DNA of 10,358 bases from contig CANRBU010000034.1 of NCBI GenBank assembly GCA_947628925.1, forward strand, positions 1-10,358. The letters run 5' to 3'. Position 1 is the stretch's first letter. Every line of letters starts with the position of its first letter. This DNA is from an uncultured Clostridia bacterium (GTDB taxonomy: Bacteria; Bacillota; Clostridia; TANB77; CAG-508). Both the position numbers and the translations under genes were made by a program. The notes beneath the pieces were generated by a model. The model did not search any database, had not been told where the DNA came from, and worked only from the letters and a program-made list of their open reading frames with translations. Positions 1-7,263 of this stretch are shown piece by piece.

Positions 1-1185
1 ACAGAACAACAATTAAATAATGCAAAAAGTTCTAATGATGAAAAAATAAAAGAAGTTGAAGAAGAAAAAAATAAAGTTACAGCTGAAAAAAATGAAACTG
101 TAAAGGAAGTTGCAACCCTAGATACACAAATAACAGAATATGAAAATGAAATTCAAACATTAGATAGTCAAATTTCTGAGGCAAATACTAAAATTCAAGA
201 TGCAACAGCTAAACTTAATCAAGCACAAAAAGACTTTGAAAATCAACAAAAAATGCTAGAAGAAAGAGTTGTAGCATTATATGAATCAGGTGAAACTAAT
301 TATTTAGATGTTTTACTATCTTCAGAAACAGTTACTGATTTCATTTCTAGTTATTATGTAATATCTGAAATTGCAGAGTGTGATGTAGAGTTATTAGATG
401 AAATTGATAAAAAGAAAACAGAAATAGAAAATACTAAAAAAGATTTAGAGGAAAATAAAAATAAATTAACATCAGCAAGAACAAACAAACAGCTAGTTAC
501 ATCAAAACTAGAAGCAACAAAAGAAGAAAAACAAAATAAGGTAAATCAATTATCAGAAAGTGAAAAAGAATTACAAAACAAAATAGATGAAATAAAAAGA
601 GACAATGTGGCAATAGACCAACAAATTATCGCACATAGGGCAGAAGTACAACGTAAGTTGGAAGAATTAAAGAGACAACAAGAACAAGCTAAAAAGAAAC
701 CTACTACTTCAAATTCTAGTGCTTCATCAAGCGGATCATCTGGTAGCTCATCTAGTAGTGCACCTTCTTCTAGCACTAGCTCAAGTGGCTTTATTTTCCC
801 AGTTCCAGCAGCATATGCTAGAGTAACAACAGGCTGGTATTATTCAACAGGTGCTTTGCATGGAGCAGTAGATTTTGGATCTGGTGGTATAAATGGTCAA
901 CCTGTTTATGCAGTTGCAGATGGTGTTGTTTCTGAAACACATGCATTAACAACTAGTTATGGAAATTATGTAGTAATAGCACATACAAATGGCCTATACA
1001 CTCTATATGGTCATGGACAAGCAGGTTCAATTTGTGTATCACAAGGAGAAACAGTAAAACAAGGTCAACAAATAATGAGAGTTGGTAGTACAGGAAATTC
1101 ATCAGGACCACACTTACATTTTGAAGTAAGAACATCTCCAGGTACATATGGAAATCGTAAAAATCCATTAAATTATTTACCATAA
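1..1185 (+). CDS. Secreted M23 peptidoglycan hydrolase with N-terminal coiled coil (5' truncated)
   Basis: The reading frame is open from the first base, so the gene starts upstream and its signal peptide is not visible. The visible 394 residues fall into three parts. Residues 1 to about 230 are a Lys/Glu/Gln-rich heptad-like coiled coil. Residues about 235-263 are a Ser-rich low-complexity linker. The rest is a C-terminal M23 (LytM/EnvC-like) zinc endopeptidase domain. The metal and catalytic motifs are intact: HxxxD (H287, D291), H338 in a YGH motif, and HLH (H371, H373). Family members cleave peptide cross-bridges in the cell wall. Coiled-coil plus M23 proteins of this layout are usually held or activated by the FtsEX complex, and genes for such proteins are often next to ftsEX and a ctp gene. 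The following S41 peptidase fits that context, but ftsEX itself lies outside the window and is only inferred. An internal ATG at 253 is not the start, because coiled-coil sequence continues upstream of it. Confidence 0.93.
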   Translation, partial: TEQQLNNAKSSNDEKIKEVEEEKNKVTAEKNETVKEVATLDTQITEYENEIQTLDSQISEANTKIQDATAKLNQAQKDFENQQKMLEERVVALYESGETNYLDVLLSSETVTDFISSYYVISEIAECDVELLDEIDKKKTEIENTKKDLEENKNKLTSARTNKQLVTSKLEATKEEKQNKVNQLSESEKELQNKIDEIKRDNVAIDQQIIAHRAEVQRKLEELKRQQEQAKKKPTTSNSSASSSGSSGSSSSSAPSSSTSSSGFIFPVPAAYARVTTGWYYSTGALHGAVDFGSGGINGQPVYAVADGVVSETHALTTSYGNYVVIAHTNGLYTLYGHGQAGSICVSQGETVKQGQQIMRVGSTGNSSGPHLHFEVRTSPGTYGNRKNPLNYLP

Positions 1186-1188
1186 GTC

Positions 1189-1219
1189 TTGACAAAGAAA
1201 ATATTGCATATGATATAAT
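1189..1219 (+). promoter_or_regulatory. Sigma-A-type promoter for the S41 peptidase and pgsA
   Basis: A perfect TTGACA (1189-1194) is followed after 19 nt by a perfect TATAAT (1214-1219). The -10 box carries an upstream TGA, making an extended -10. The spacer is 2 nt longer than ideal, which the extended -10 may compensate. It begins 3 nt after the M23 gene stop codon, and no terminator separates the two, so read-through from upstream is also possible. The ribosome site AGAAAGGA (1233-1240) precedes the ATG at 1251 by 10 nt. Confidence 0.75.
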
Positions 1220-1250
1220 ATATTGGCAACTTAGAAAGGATGGTTAAAAT

Positions 1251-2468
1251 ATGGATGATAAGACAATTTGCAGAGTATATAGAACAATTATGCTAGTTAT
1301 ATTAACATCATTTATTACCTTTTTGCTAACAACAGTAGGACTATATGCTTATGTAAAAAATGATGATGATTTACTTTTAATAAAACGAAATCAAATGGGT
1401 ACAATTGCTTCAGAACTTTATACTTTTAGGGGAGTAATAGACAAATATTATTTAGGAGAAGTTGATGAACAAAAATTAAAGGAAGGCGCTATTGCAGGCT
1501 ATGTAGCAGGCTTAGGTGACCCATACACACAATATATTCCACCAGAAGAATTCGAAGAATATTTAGAAGACACAAAAGGCAATTATGTAGGAATAGGGGT
1601 GATTTTGACAAGTGATAAAGAGGCTGACAAAGTAAAAGTTGTGGCAATTACAAAAGATTCACCAGCTGAAAAAGCAGGTATCTTACCAGGAGATTATATT
1701 ATTGGTGTTGAAGATAAAACATATACTGCAAGCCAATTATCTGAAATGACAGAAGATATGAAAGGAAAAGAAGGGACAGAAGTAAGGCTAATTATAACTA
1801 GAGGCGAAGAAACCAAAATGCTTACATTAAAGAGGGAAAAAGTTAAACTTAATCCACTTGAATCAAAAATGTTAGAAAATAATATTGGATATATTAATTT
1901 TACCTCTTTTGATGAAGGAACAGCAGAAGATTTTAAAACAAATTATTATAGCCTAAAAGATCAAGGAATGGCATATCTTATAATTGATTTAAGGAACAAT
2001 GGTGGAGGAATAGTGGATGAGGCTGTAAAAATTGCTGATTATATGTTAGAAAAAGGTAAAGACATTTTGTTTGAAGTAGATAAAAATGGAACTGAAACAG
2101 TTAAAAAATCAGAAGAGGATCCGATTGTTGACATTCCAGTTGTATTGCTTGTAAATAAAAATTCAGCTAGTGCATCAGAAATGCTAGCAGGAGCTTTAAA
2201 AGATTGGGGAAGAGCAAAAATAGTTGGAACAACAACTTTCGGAAAAGGAATTATCCAAGAAGTACTTTCAATAAAAGATAGTGGTGGTATAAAAATTACA
2301 ACAAATGAATATCAAACGCCAAACCACAATAAAATTAATAAGGCTGGAATAGAGCCAGATGTTAAAGTAGAACTTCCAGAAGAATTGAAAGAAGAATATG
2401 AAATACCAGAAGAAAAAGATGAACAACTAAAAAAAGCTAAAGAGGTAGTAGTTCAAGAACAAAATTAA
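1251..2468 (+). CDS. S41 family C-terminal processing peptidase (CtpA/CtpB-like), membrane anchored
   Basis: The 405-residue protein has an N-terminal transmembrane segment (about residues 12-35) that should leave the rest outside the membrane. A PDZ domain follows at about 111-192, with a GIGV-type binding groove and a GILPGD segment. The S41 serine protease core covers about 200-370. The Ser-Lys catalytic pair is present: S307 in the SASASE motif and K332 in FGKG, 25 residues apart as in E. coli Prc and B. subtilis CtpB, with the supporting Q336. This family degrades or trims extracytoplasmic proteins from their C-terminus. B. subtilis CtpB acts in sporulation signalling, and other members turn over cell-wall hydrolases. 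The upstream M23 hydrolase is therefore a plausible partner or substrate, by inference only. The C-terminus is rich in Glu and Lys. The gene is followed by pgsA after 24 nt, so they are probably co-transcribed. Whether this is the CtpA or CtpB orthologue cannot be decided here. Confidence 0.95.
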   Translation: MDDKTICRVYRTIMLVILTSFITFLLTTVGLYAYVKNDDDLLLIKRNQMGTIASELYTFRGVIDKYYLGEVDEQKLKEGAIAGYVAGLGDPYTQYIPPEEFEEYLEDTKGNYVGIGVILTSDKEADKVKVVAITKDSPAEKAGILPGDYIIGVEDKTYTASQLSEMTEDMKGKEGTEVRLIITRGEETKMLTLKREKVKLNPLESKMLENNIGYINFTSFDEGTAEDFKTNYYSLKDQGMAYLIIDLRNNGGGIVDEAVKIADYMLEKGKDILFEVDKNGTETVKKSEEDPIVDIPVVLLVNKNSASASEMLAGALKDWGRAKIVGTTTFGKGIIQEVLSIKDSGGIKITTNEYQTPNHNKINKAGIEPDVKVELPEELKEEYEIPEEKDEQLKKAKEVVVQEQN

Positions 2469-2492
2469 AAAATTGAGAAAGGTATGGGTACA

Positions 2493-3089
2493 ATGAATTT
2501 AGCTAATAAATTAACAATTTTTCGAATTATACTTGTTCCAATAATGGTCATCATACCGTTTTTAGGACTAGAGGGAAAACTATATGGAATACCAATTACA
2601 TATTTTTTAATTGATTTAGTGTTTATTATAGCATCAATAACAGATAAATTAGATGGTTATATAGCAAGAACAAAAAACCAAGTAACAACTTTCGGAAAAT
2701 TTTTAGACCCATTAGCAGATAAAATACTTGTATTAACTGCAATGATGATGTTAGTAGAAATGCAAAAACTACCAGCTTGGATACCAATAATTGTACTAGC
2801 AAGAGAATTCATAGTATCAGGTTATAGATTAGTTGTTGTTGAAAAAGGTGGAAAAGTAATAGCTGCTTCAAAATGGGGTAAACTAAAAACAGTAACTCAG
2901 ATGGTAGCAATAATTTTAGCTTTTGTTGATACATATGCATTTGGTGAGTGCTTCAGAGGTTTATTACGTGGTTCAGATTTAGTTTTAAACTTGGTAGTAA
3001 CAGTTATGATGATTGTTCAAACAGTTGCAACTGTTTTTTCAGGAATAGATTACATCAAAGGTGGAGAAAAATTTTTTAAAAAAGCTTGA
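2493..3089 (+). CDS. pgsA: CDP-diacylglycerol--glycerol-3-phosphate 3-phosphatidyltransferase
   Basis: This is an integral membrane enzyme of anionic phospholipid synthesis. It transfers a phosphatidyl group from CDP-diacylglycerol to glycerol-3-phosphate to give phosphatidylglycerolphosphate. With the start chosen here the protein has 198 residues. The CDP-alcohol phosphotransferase signature is complete: D51, D54-G55, A58-R59, G68, D72 and D76 (the D-x2-DG-x2-AR-x8-G-x3-D-x3-D pattern). Several hydrophobic helices follow. An ATG at 2484 is in frame, but it lies only 1 nt after the ribosome site GAGAAAGG (2475-2482). The ATG at 2493 is at a normal spacing of 10 nt and gives the family-typical MNLANKLT start. 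The gene lies 24 nt downstream of the S41 peptidase gene and has no promoter of its own that I can see. Its last codons overlap the greA promoter. Confidence 0.94.
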   Translation: MNLANKLTIFRIILVPIMVIIPFLGLEGKLYGIPITYFLIDLVFIIASITDKLDGYIARTKNQVTTFGKFLDPLADKILVLTAMMMLVEMQKLPAWIPIIVLAREFIVSGYRLVVVEKGGKVIAASKWGKLKTVTQMVAIILAFVDTYAFGECFRGLLRGSDLVLNLVVTVMMIVQTVATVFSGIDYIKGGEKFFKKA

Positions 3090-3112
3090 CAAATTTAGAA
3101 ATGTGATTTAAT
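3086..3112 (+). promoter_or_regulatory. Promoter for greA, overlapping the pgsA stop codon
   Basis: A perfect TTGACA (3086-3091) contains the TGA stop of pgsA (3087-3089). The best -10 is TTTAAT (3107-3112), preceded by TGA as an extended -10, with a 15-nt spacer. TAATAT (3109-3114) at 17 nt is an alternative. The short spacer lowers certainty about the exact -10, but the -35 match and the position 60 nt ahead of greA make a promoter likely. Confidence 0.65.
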
Positions 3113-3150
3113 ATAGATTACATATTATTGCATAAGAAAGGGAGAGTAAC

Positions 3151-3627
3151 ATGGAAGAAAAGGAAGTTATCCTTACACAAGAAGGATATGATAAACTAGA
3201 AAAAGAATTAAATATGTTAAAAACAGAAAAGAGAGCAGAAATTGCAGAGAGAATAAAAATTGCATTAGGCTTTGGTGATTTATCAGAAAATTCTGAATAT
3301 GATGAAGCAAAAAATGCACAAGCAGAAAATGAAATTAAAATTGTAGAATTAGAAAATAAATTAAGACATGCTAAAATCATTGATGAAAAGGAAATTGACA
3401 CAGAAACAGTTCAAATAGGAAATGTTGTTAGAGTTAATGACTTAGAGTTTAATGAAAAAATTGATTACACAATTGTAGGTTCAACAGAAGTAAATTTAGC
3501 TGAAAATAAGATATCAAATGAATCACCACTAGGAAAAGCTCTTTTAGGAGCTAGAAAAAATCAAACAGTAGAAGTAAATGCCCCAGCAGGTATAATGAAA
3601 TATAAAATTCTATCAATAAAAAAATAA
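3151..3627 (+). CDS. greA: Transcription elongation factor GreA
   Basis: The 158-residue protein matches the usual GreA length. Residues 1-77 form the antiparallel coiled-coil finger that enters the secondary channel of RNA polymerase. The tip carries the conserved GDLSENSEY sequence with the acidic residues D43 and E46, which help the polymerase cleave backtracked RNA. Residues about 85-158 are the FKBP-like C-terminal domain, with the family-typical ESPLGKALLG segment. The ribosome site AAAGGGAGAG (3137-3146) stands 4-5 nt before the ATG. The gene appears to be transcribed alone from its own promoter, and perhaps also by read-through from pgsA. It ends in a clear hairpin terminator. Confidence 0.97.
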   Translation: MEEKEVILTQEGYDKLEKELNMLKTEKRAEIAERIKIALGFGDLSENSEYDEAKNAQAENEIKIVELENKLRHAKIIDEKEIDTETVQIGNVVRVNDLEFNEKIDYTIVGSTEVNLAENKISNESPLGKALLGARKNQTVEVNAPAGIMKYKILSIKK

Positions 3628-3630
3628 AGA

Positions 3631-3657
3631 AAAAACCTCTTAAAAGAGGCTTTTTTT
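3631..3657. terminator. Bidirectional intrinsic terminator between greA and deoD
   Basis: The stem CCTCTT (3636-3641) pairs with AAGAGG (3644-3649). It is preceded by an A-tract (3630-3635) and followed by a run of seven T (3651-3657), so it can end transcripts arriving from either side. It sits 8 nt after the greA stop codon. The T-run overlaps the deoD stop codon (3656-3658 on the - strand). The loop is very small, and opening the last pair gives a four-base loop. Confidence 0.88.
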
Positions 3658-4369
3658 ATACACTTTCCAAAGCTAAAGTTATCATTCGGTTTAAACCTGT
3701 TTGCCTTTCTTGGGCAGTGGCAATTTCTTTTATAAATTTTGAATCAACAACACTCATAAGGCAACTTGCTTTTTTATTTAAAATTTTGGCATTATAAAAT
3801 AAAGCAAATGCTTCCATTTCTGCACTAATTGGGTTAAACCCAGATGGCACACGGCTTAAAAATTGATTTACATCAGTCATATATACATCAAAACAATCAC
3901 TACAAATAGTATTTCCACAAGTGATTTCTATATTTTGTTCTTTTGCAGTATTTTTGATTTTTGAGTTCAATTCTTGACTAGATTTTACAAGATGACAGTT
4001 TTCGTTGTTTAGAGTAAGAGCATAATTTCCTTCAGAAAATACTTCTTCTGATAAAATAATATCAAATAGTTTTAATTCTGGTTTGTATGCTCCACAAGAT
4101 CCGATTCTAATTATGTTTTCAACTCCGTAAACTTTATATAGTTCATAACTATAAATACCAATACTAGGCATTCCCATCCCAGATGCCATAACAGTTAGTT
4201 CTTTTCCTTTATATTTACCAGTATAAGCATACATTCCTCTAATTTGATTTACAAGCTTGAAATCTTCTAAGAAATTTTCAGCTATATATTTTGCCCTTAA
4301 AGGGTCTCCAGGCATAATTACAGTTTTTGCAATTTGACCAACAAGGGCTTCATTATGTGGTGTTGGCAT
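3656..4369 (-). CDS. deoD: Purine nucleoside phosphorylase, DeoD type
   Basis: This enzyme of purine salvage splits purine nucleosides with phosphate into the free base and (deoxy)ribose-1-phosphate, normally as a hexamer. The 237-residue product matches the family length. Conserved residues of the E. coli enzyme are present: H5 near the start, the phosphate-binding arginines R25 (GDPLRAK), R44 (IRGMYAYTG) and R88 (IRIGSCG), the sugar-binding E184-M185-E186, the catalytic D209 and R222 (ERQT). The Ser of the usual VSD triplet is Val here, a minor departure. The frame stays open upstream to 4642, but that extension overlaps prpC antisense and is not typical protein. The ATG at 4369 gives the canonical MPTPHNEA start and has an excellent AAAGGAGG ribosome site (4378-4385) 8 nt away. 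The gene is monocistronic, lies convergent with greA and divergent from prpC, and shares terminator and promoter regions with them. Confidence 0.96.
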   Translation of the reverse strand: MPTPHNEALVGQIAKTVIMPGDPLRAKYIAENFLEDFKLVNQIRGMYAYTGKYKGKELTVMASGMGMPSIGIYSYELYKVYGVENIIRIGSCGAYKPELKLFDIILSEEVFSEGNYALTLNNENCHLVKSSQELNSKIKNTAKEQNIEITCGNTICSDCFDVYMTDVNQFLSRVPSGFNPISAEMEAFALFYNAKILNKKASCLMSVVDSKFIKEIATAQERQTGLNRMITLALESV

Positions 4370-4391
4370 AACTAATTCCTCCTTTGGCAAT

Positions 4392-4419
4392 ATTATATCA
4401 TAAAATTTATGAAAAGCAA
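4392..4419 (-). promoter_or_regulatory. deoD promoter
   Basis: Reading the - strand, TTGCTT (4419-4414) is followed after 16 nt by a perfect TATAAT (4397-4392), with an upstream TGA as an extended -10 (4400-4398). Its -35 box abuts the -35 box of the prpC promoter with no base between them. Confidence 0.7.
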
Positions 4420-4448
4420 TTGCAAAAAAGCAATATTTGTGATATAAC
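4420..4448 (+). promoter_or_regulatory. Promoter of the prpC-prkC-rsgA-rpe operon
   Basis: TTGCAA (4420-4425) and TATAAC (4443-4448) are separated by 17 nt, with TGA before the -10 (4440-4442) making it an extended -10. The leader to the prpC ATG would be only about 20 nt. The palindrome GCAATTGC (4416-4423) spans the junction of both divergent -35 boxes, and a further GCAAT follows at 4430-4434. A single bound protein could therefore affect both directions, by inference. Confidence 0.7.
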
Positions 4449-4473
4449 GTATGTAAAGATTTGAGGTGAAAAA

Positions 4474-5208
4474 ATGATAATAGCATATGCAAAATCTGAT
4501 GTTGGAAAATTAAGAGAATTAAATGAAGATTCTTTTTATATTTCAAATTCATTAGATAAAGTGCAATTATATATGTTAGCAGACGGAATGGGTGGCTACA
4601 ATGGTGGTGAAATTGCAAGTAAACTTGCAATAGAATCAGCAAAAAAATATATTTCCAACAATTTCGAGCAAATTGAAAAAGATAGAGATAGTATCATACA
4701 ATTACTAGGAAGTAGTATTGAATATGCAAATATGATTGTATATGAAAAATCAAAAGAAAATAAGGAACTAGAAGGAATGGGTACTACTTTGGAATTATGC
4801 TTAATATATAATAATAAGGTATATATAGGGCATATAGGTGATAGCAGAATTTATCGAATACGAAAATCATTTATTAGAAAATTGACACAGGATCATAGTT
4901 ATGTGCAAAAACTAGTTAAGGATGGTGAAATAACTCAAGAAGAAGCTGAACATCATCCTAAGAAAAATATGCTTATGAAGGCACTAGGCTGTAATGCTTT
5001 TGTAGAGCCAGATGTAATGGTAAAAGGATTCTTGAAAGATGACATTATTGTTATGTGCTCAGATGGTTTATCAAATTTAGTAGATCAAGAGGAGATTTAT
5101 CAAAAAACAAGAGGTAATCTTGAACAGGCAACAAAAGAACTAGTGCAACTTGCAAATGATAAAGGCGGTTATGACAATATTACTGTTGTTGTAATAAAAA
5201 ACATATAA
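4474..5208 (+). CDS. prpC: PP2C-family Ser/Thr protein phosphatase
   Basis: This metal-dependent (Mn/Mg) phosphatase of 244 residues removes phosphate from Ser/Thr in proteins. It is normally the cytoplasmic counterpart of the PASTA kinase encoded next door. All the expected PP2C motifs appear in order: RELNEDSF (E18-D19), LADGMGGYNGG (metal-binding D37-G38), GMGTTLE, GHIGDSRIYR (D123), LTQDHSYVQ, CSDGLSN (D197) and GGYDNIT (D234). The ribosome site GAGGTGA (4463-4469) lies close to the ATG. prkC follows after 26 nt. The order prpC-prkC-rsgA-rpe is the one known from Bacillus and many Clostridia, which makes the assignment firm. Confidence 0.96.
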   Translation: MIIAYAKSDVGKLRELNEDSFYISNSLDKVQLYMLADGMGGYNGGEIASKLAIESAKKYISNNFEQIEKDRDSIIQLLGSSIEYANMIVYEKSKENKELEGMGTTLELCLIYNNKVYIGHIGDSRIYRIRKSFIRKLTQDHSYVQKLVKDGEITQEEAEHHPKKNMLMKALGCNAFVEPDVMVKGFLKDDIIVMCSDGLSNLVDQEEIYQKTRGNLEQATKELVQLANDKGGYDNITVVVIKNI

Positions 5209-5234
5209 CAGCTAAAAAGTAAGGAGAGGTAAAA

Positions 5235-7239
5235 ATGATTTTAGAAGGGAAATTATTAGGAAACCGTTATGAGATACTTCAAAAAGTAGGCAATGGTCGG
5301 TATGGCTATTGTATATAAAGCGAAGGATGTTATATTAAATAGAAATGTAGCTGTCAAAGTTCTAAGAGATGAATTTACAACAGATGCAGAGTTTATAAAA
5401 AGGTTTGAGACAGAGGCTCAATCAGCTGCTAGACTAACACATGCAAATATTGTTTCTATATATGATGTAGGTGTTGATGATGGCATTTATTATATAGTAA
5501 TGGAACTTGTACAAGGCAAGACTTTAAAAGAAATTATCTTAGAGGAAAAAGGTCCACTACCTTGGAAATGGTCAATGAATGTTGCTATACAAATAGCATC
5601 TGCACTAGATATGGCACATTGCAATAATATTATACATAGAGATATAAAACCACATAATATAATTATAACAGAAGATGGAACTGCAAAAATAACTGATTTT
5701 GGTATAGCAAAAGCGGTTTCTAACTCTACAATAACTGCATTTGGAACAACAATAGGTTCAGTACATTATTTTTCTCCAGAGCATGCAAGAGGTGGCTACA
5801 CAGATGCTAAATCAGATATCTATTCATTAGGTGTTGTAATGTATGAAATGTTGACTGGTAAAGTGCCTTTTGATGCAGATACTCCTGTATCAGTTGCTTT
5901 AAAACATATGCAAGAAGAACCAGTTGAGCCAATTGTTTTAAATCCAAACATTCCAGAAGCAATTAATAAAATCATAATGAAAACAATTCAAAAAGACCCA
6001 ATGCAAAGATATCAAACTAGTATGGAATTACTAAAAGATTTGAAAGAGGCTTTAAAAAATCCTGATGGAGATTTTGTGGAAGAAGTGCCATATGATAAAA
6101 CTGCTAGAACACAAAAGGTTGGTGTTGAGCCACAGGCAAATAGAAATAGCAAAAATAAAAAGCAAAATAAATTTGTACAATGGATAATGCAACATAAAAA
6201 ATTGAGTATTTTTGTAGGTGTAATACTTCTTTTCTTCTTAGCTTTTGGTGGTACAATGGGAGTATTAAGTATTACAAATCCTCCAGAAGTTGATATGCCT
6301 AATGTAGTTGGTATGCATAAAGATGAAGCTAAGAAGGCGATTGAAGAAGCTAAATTAGTTTATGAGGAAGAAAAAGAGGAATATAACAAAGAAGTAGAAG
6401 AAGGGCATATTATTAGCCAAAATCCTGCATATTTTGATAGATATCATTCTGTAAAACAGGGTAGTACAGTAAAAGTAGTTGTTAGTAAAGGAACAGAAAA
6501 GACAAAAGTACCAAATGTTGAAGGCAAAGATAGGGAAGAAGCTATTAAATTGATTGAAGAGGCTAAATTAAAGGCTGAAATTGTTGAAGAAACAAGTAAG
6601 ACAATAGCAGAAAATCATGTCATTAAACAAGAAGTAGAACCAGACACAGAGGTATCTGCTGGTGATTCAATCAAATTACATGTAAGTATAGGAACAGGTA
6701 TTAAAGAAATAACAATGACAAATGTTGTTGGAAAATCAGAAAGTGCTGCTAAATCAGAATTAGAAGGTTTAGGCTTTAAAGTAACAATCAATTATGAGGA
6801 AAATACTTCAAAGGAAAATGGAACAGTTTTAAAACAGAGTTTAGAGACAAATAAAAAAGTTGATGAAGGTACAACAGTCACCTTAACAGTAAATAAAATT
6901 CAAGAAGATAAAACAGCTACAATTGTTATAAATGTAAAATCTTTGACAGGTGGTTATACTAATAAACCAAAAACAGAGCCATCTGAAAATTCTACAGAAG
7001 ATGGTGCAACAGAAGAAAGTGTTGCACAAGATACAACAGCTGATGTTGAACTATTAGTAGATGATAAGAGTGTTTATTCTAGCACTGGTGTAGATAAAAA
7101 TAAGACTGATTTATCTACAACAATATCAGGAAAGGGTTCTGTAACAGTAAAATTAATTATAACAGATAGAAGCGGAGGAAATTGGTCAAGAACACAAACT
7201 ATCAATTTAAATAATACAAACAAATATACATTTCAATAA
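5235..7239 (+). CDS. prkC: PASTA-domain Ser/Thr protein kinase PrkC, frameshifted in the glycine loop
   Basis: This membrane kinase senses cell-wall fragments and phosphorylates growth, division and ribosome-assembly proteins. Translation should begin at the ATG at 5235, with ribosome site AAGGAGAGG at 5221-5229. It gives MILEGKLLGNRYEILQKVGNG and then leaves frame; as read, it stops at 5316-5318 after 27 residues. Removing one base near 5298 restores the canonical GNGGMAIVYKA loop and a 667-residue protein. In that numbering, K41 (VAVK), D136 (HRDIKPHN), D154 (DFG) and the SPE motif (180-182) are intact. A Lys-rich juxtamembrane segment precedes one membrane helix (323-344), then three PASTA repeats (about 351-419, 421-486, 491-553). 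A Thr/Glu-rich linker and a beta-rich C-terminal region follow to the end, reminiscent of the Ig-like end of other Firmicute PrkC proteins. The open frame starting at 5293 alone would lack strand beta-1 and the GxG motif. The cause is either a sequencing error or a recent inactivating mutation. Confidence 0.9.
5298..5298 (+). other. Probable one-base insertion (frameshift site) in prkC
   Basis: The local sequence GGCAATGGTCGGTATGGC would encode the invariant GNG-GMA loop if the C at 5298 were absent. Upstream and downstream frames both match PrkC with no residue missing, so the change is a +1 insertion rather than a deletion. It is not in a homopolymer or short tandem repeat. Confidence 0.85.
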
Positions 7240-7263
7240 TTCATAAATCAGAAAGGAATTTTG

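Noticed and set aside
546..1195. Antisense open frames inside the M23 gene
   Set aside because: They mirror the repetitive coiled-coil and Ser-rich codons on the opposite strand and lack ribosome sites or recognisable protein features.
4370..4642. N-terminal extension of the deoD frame up to 4642
   Set aside because: It overlaps the prpC start and both promoters in antisense, has low-complexity Leu/His content, and the canonical MPTPHNEA start with AAAGGAGG lies at 4369.
5293..5318. True prkC start at the ATG at 5293
   Set aside because: It would omit strand beta-1 and the GxG motif; the only nearby purine-rich site ends 2 nt before it, while the ATG at 5235 has a good ribosome site and encodes the missing PrkC N-terminus.
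5235..5320. Programmed frameshift or phase-variable switch in prkC
   Set aside because: There is no slippery heptamer, homopolymer or short tandem repeat at the site, so a simple insertion or sequencing error is more likely.
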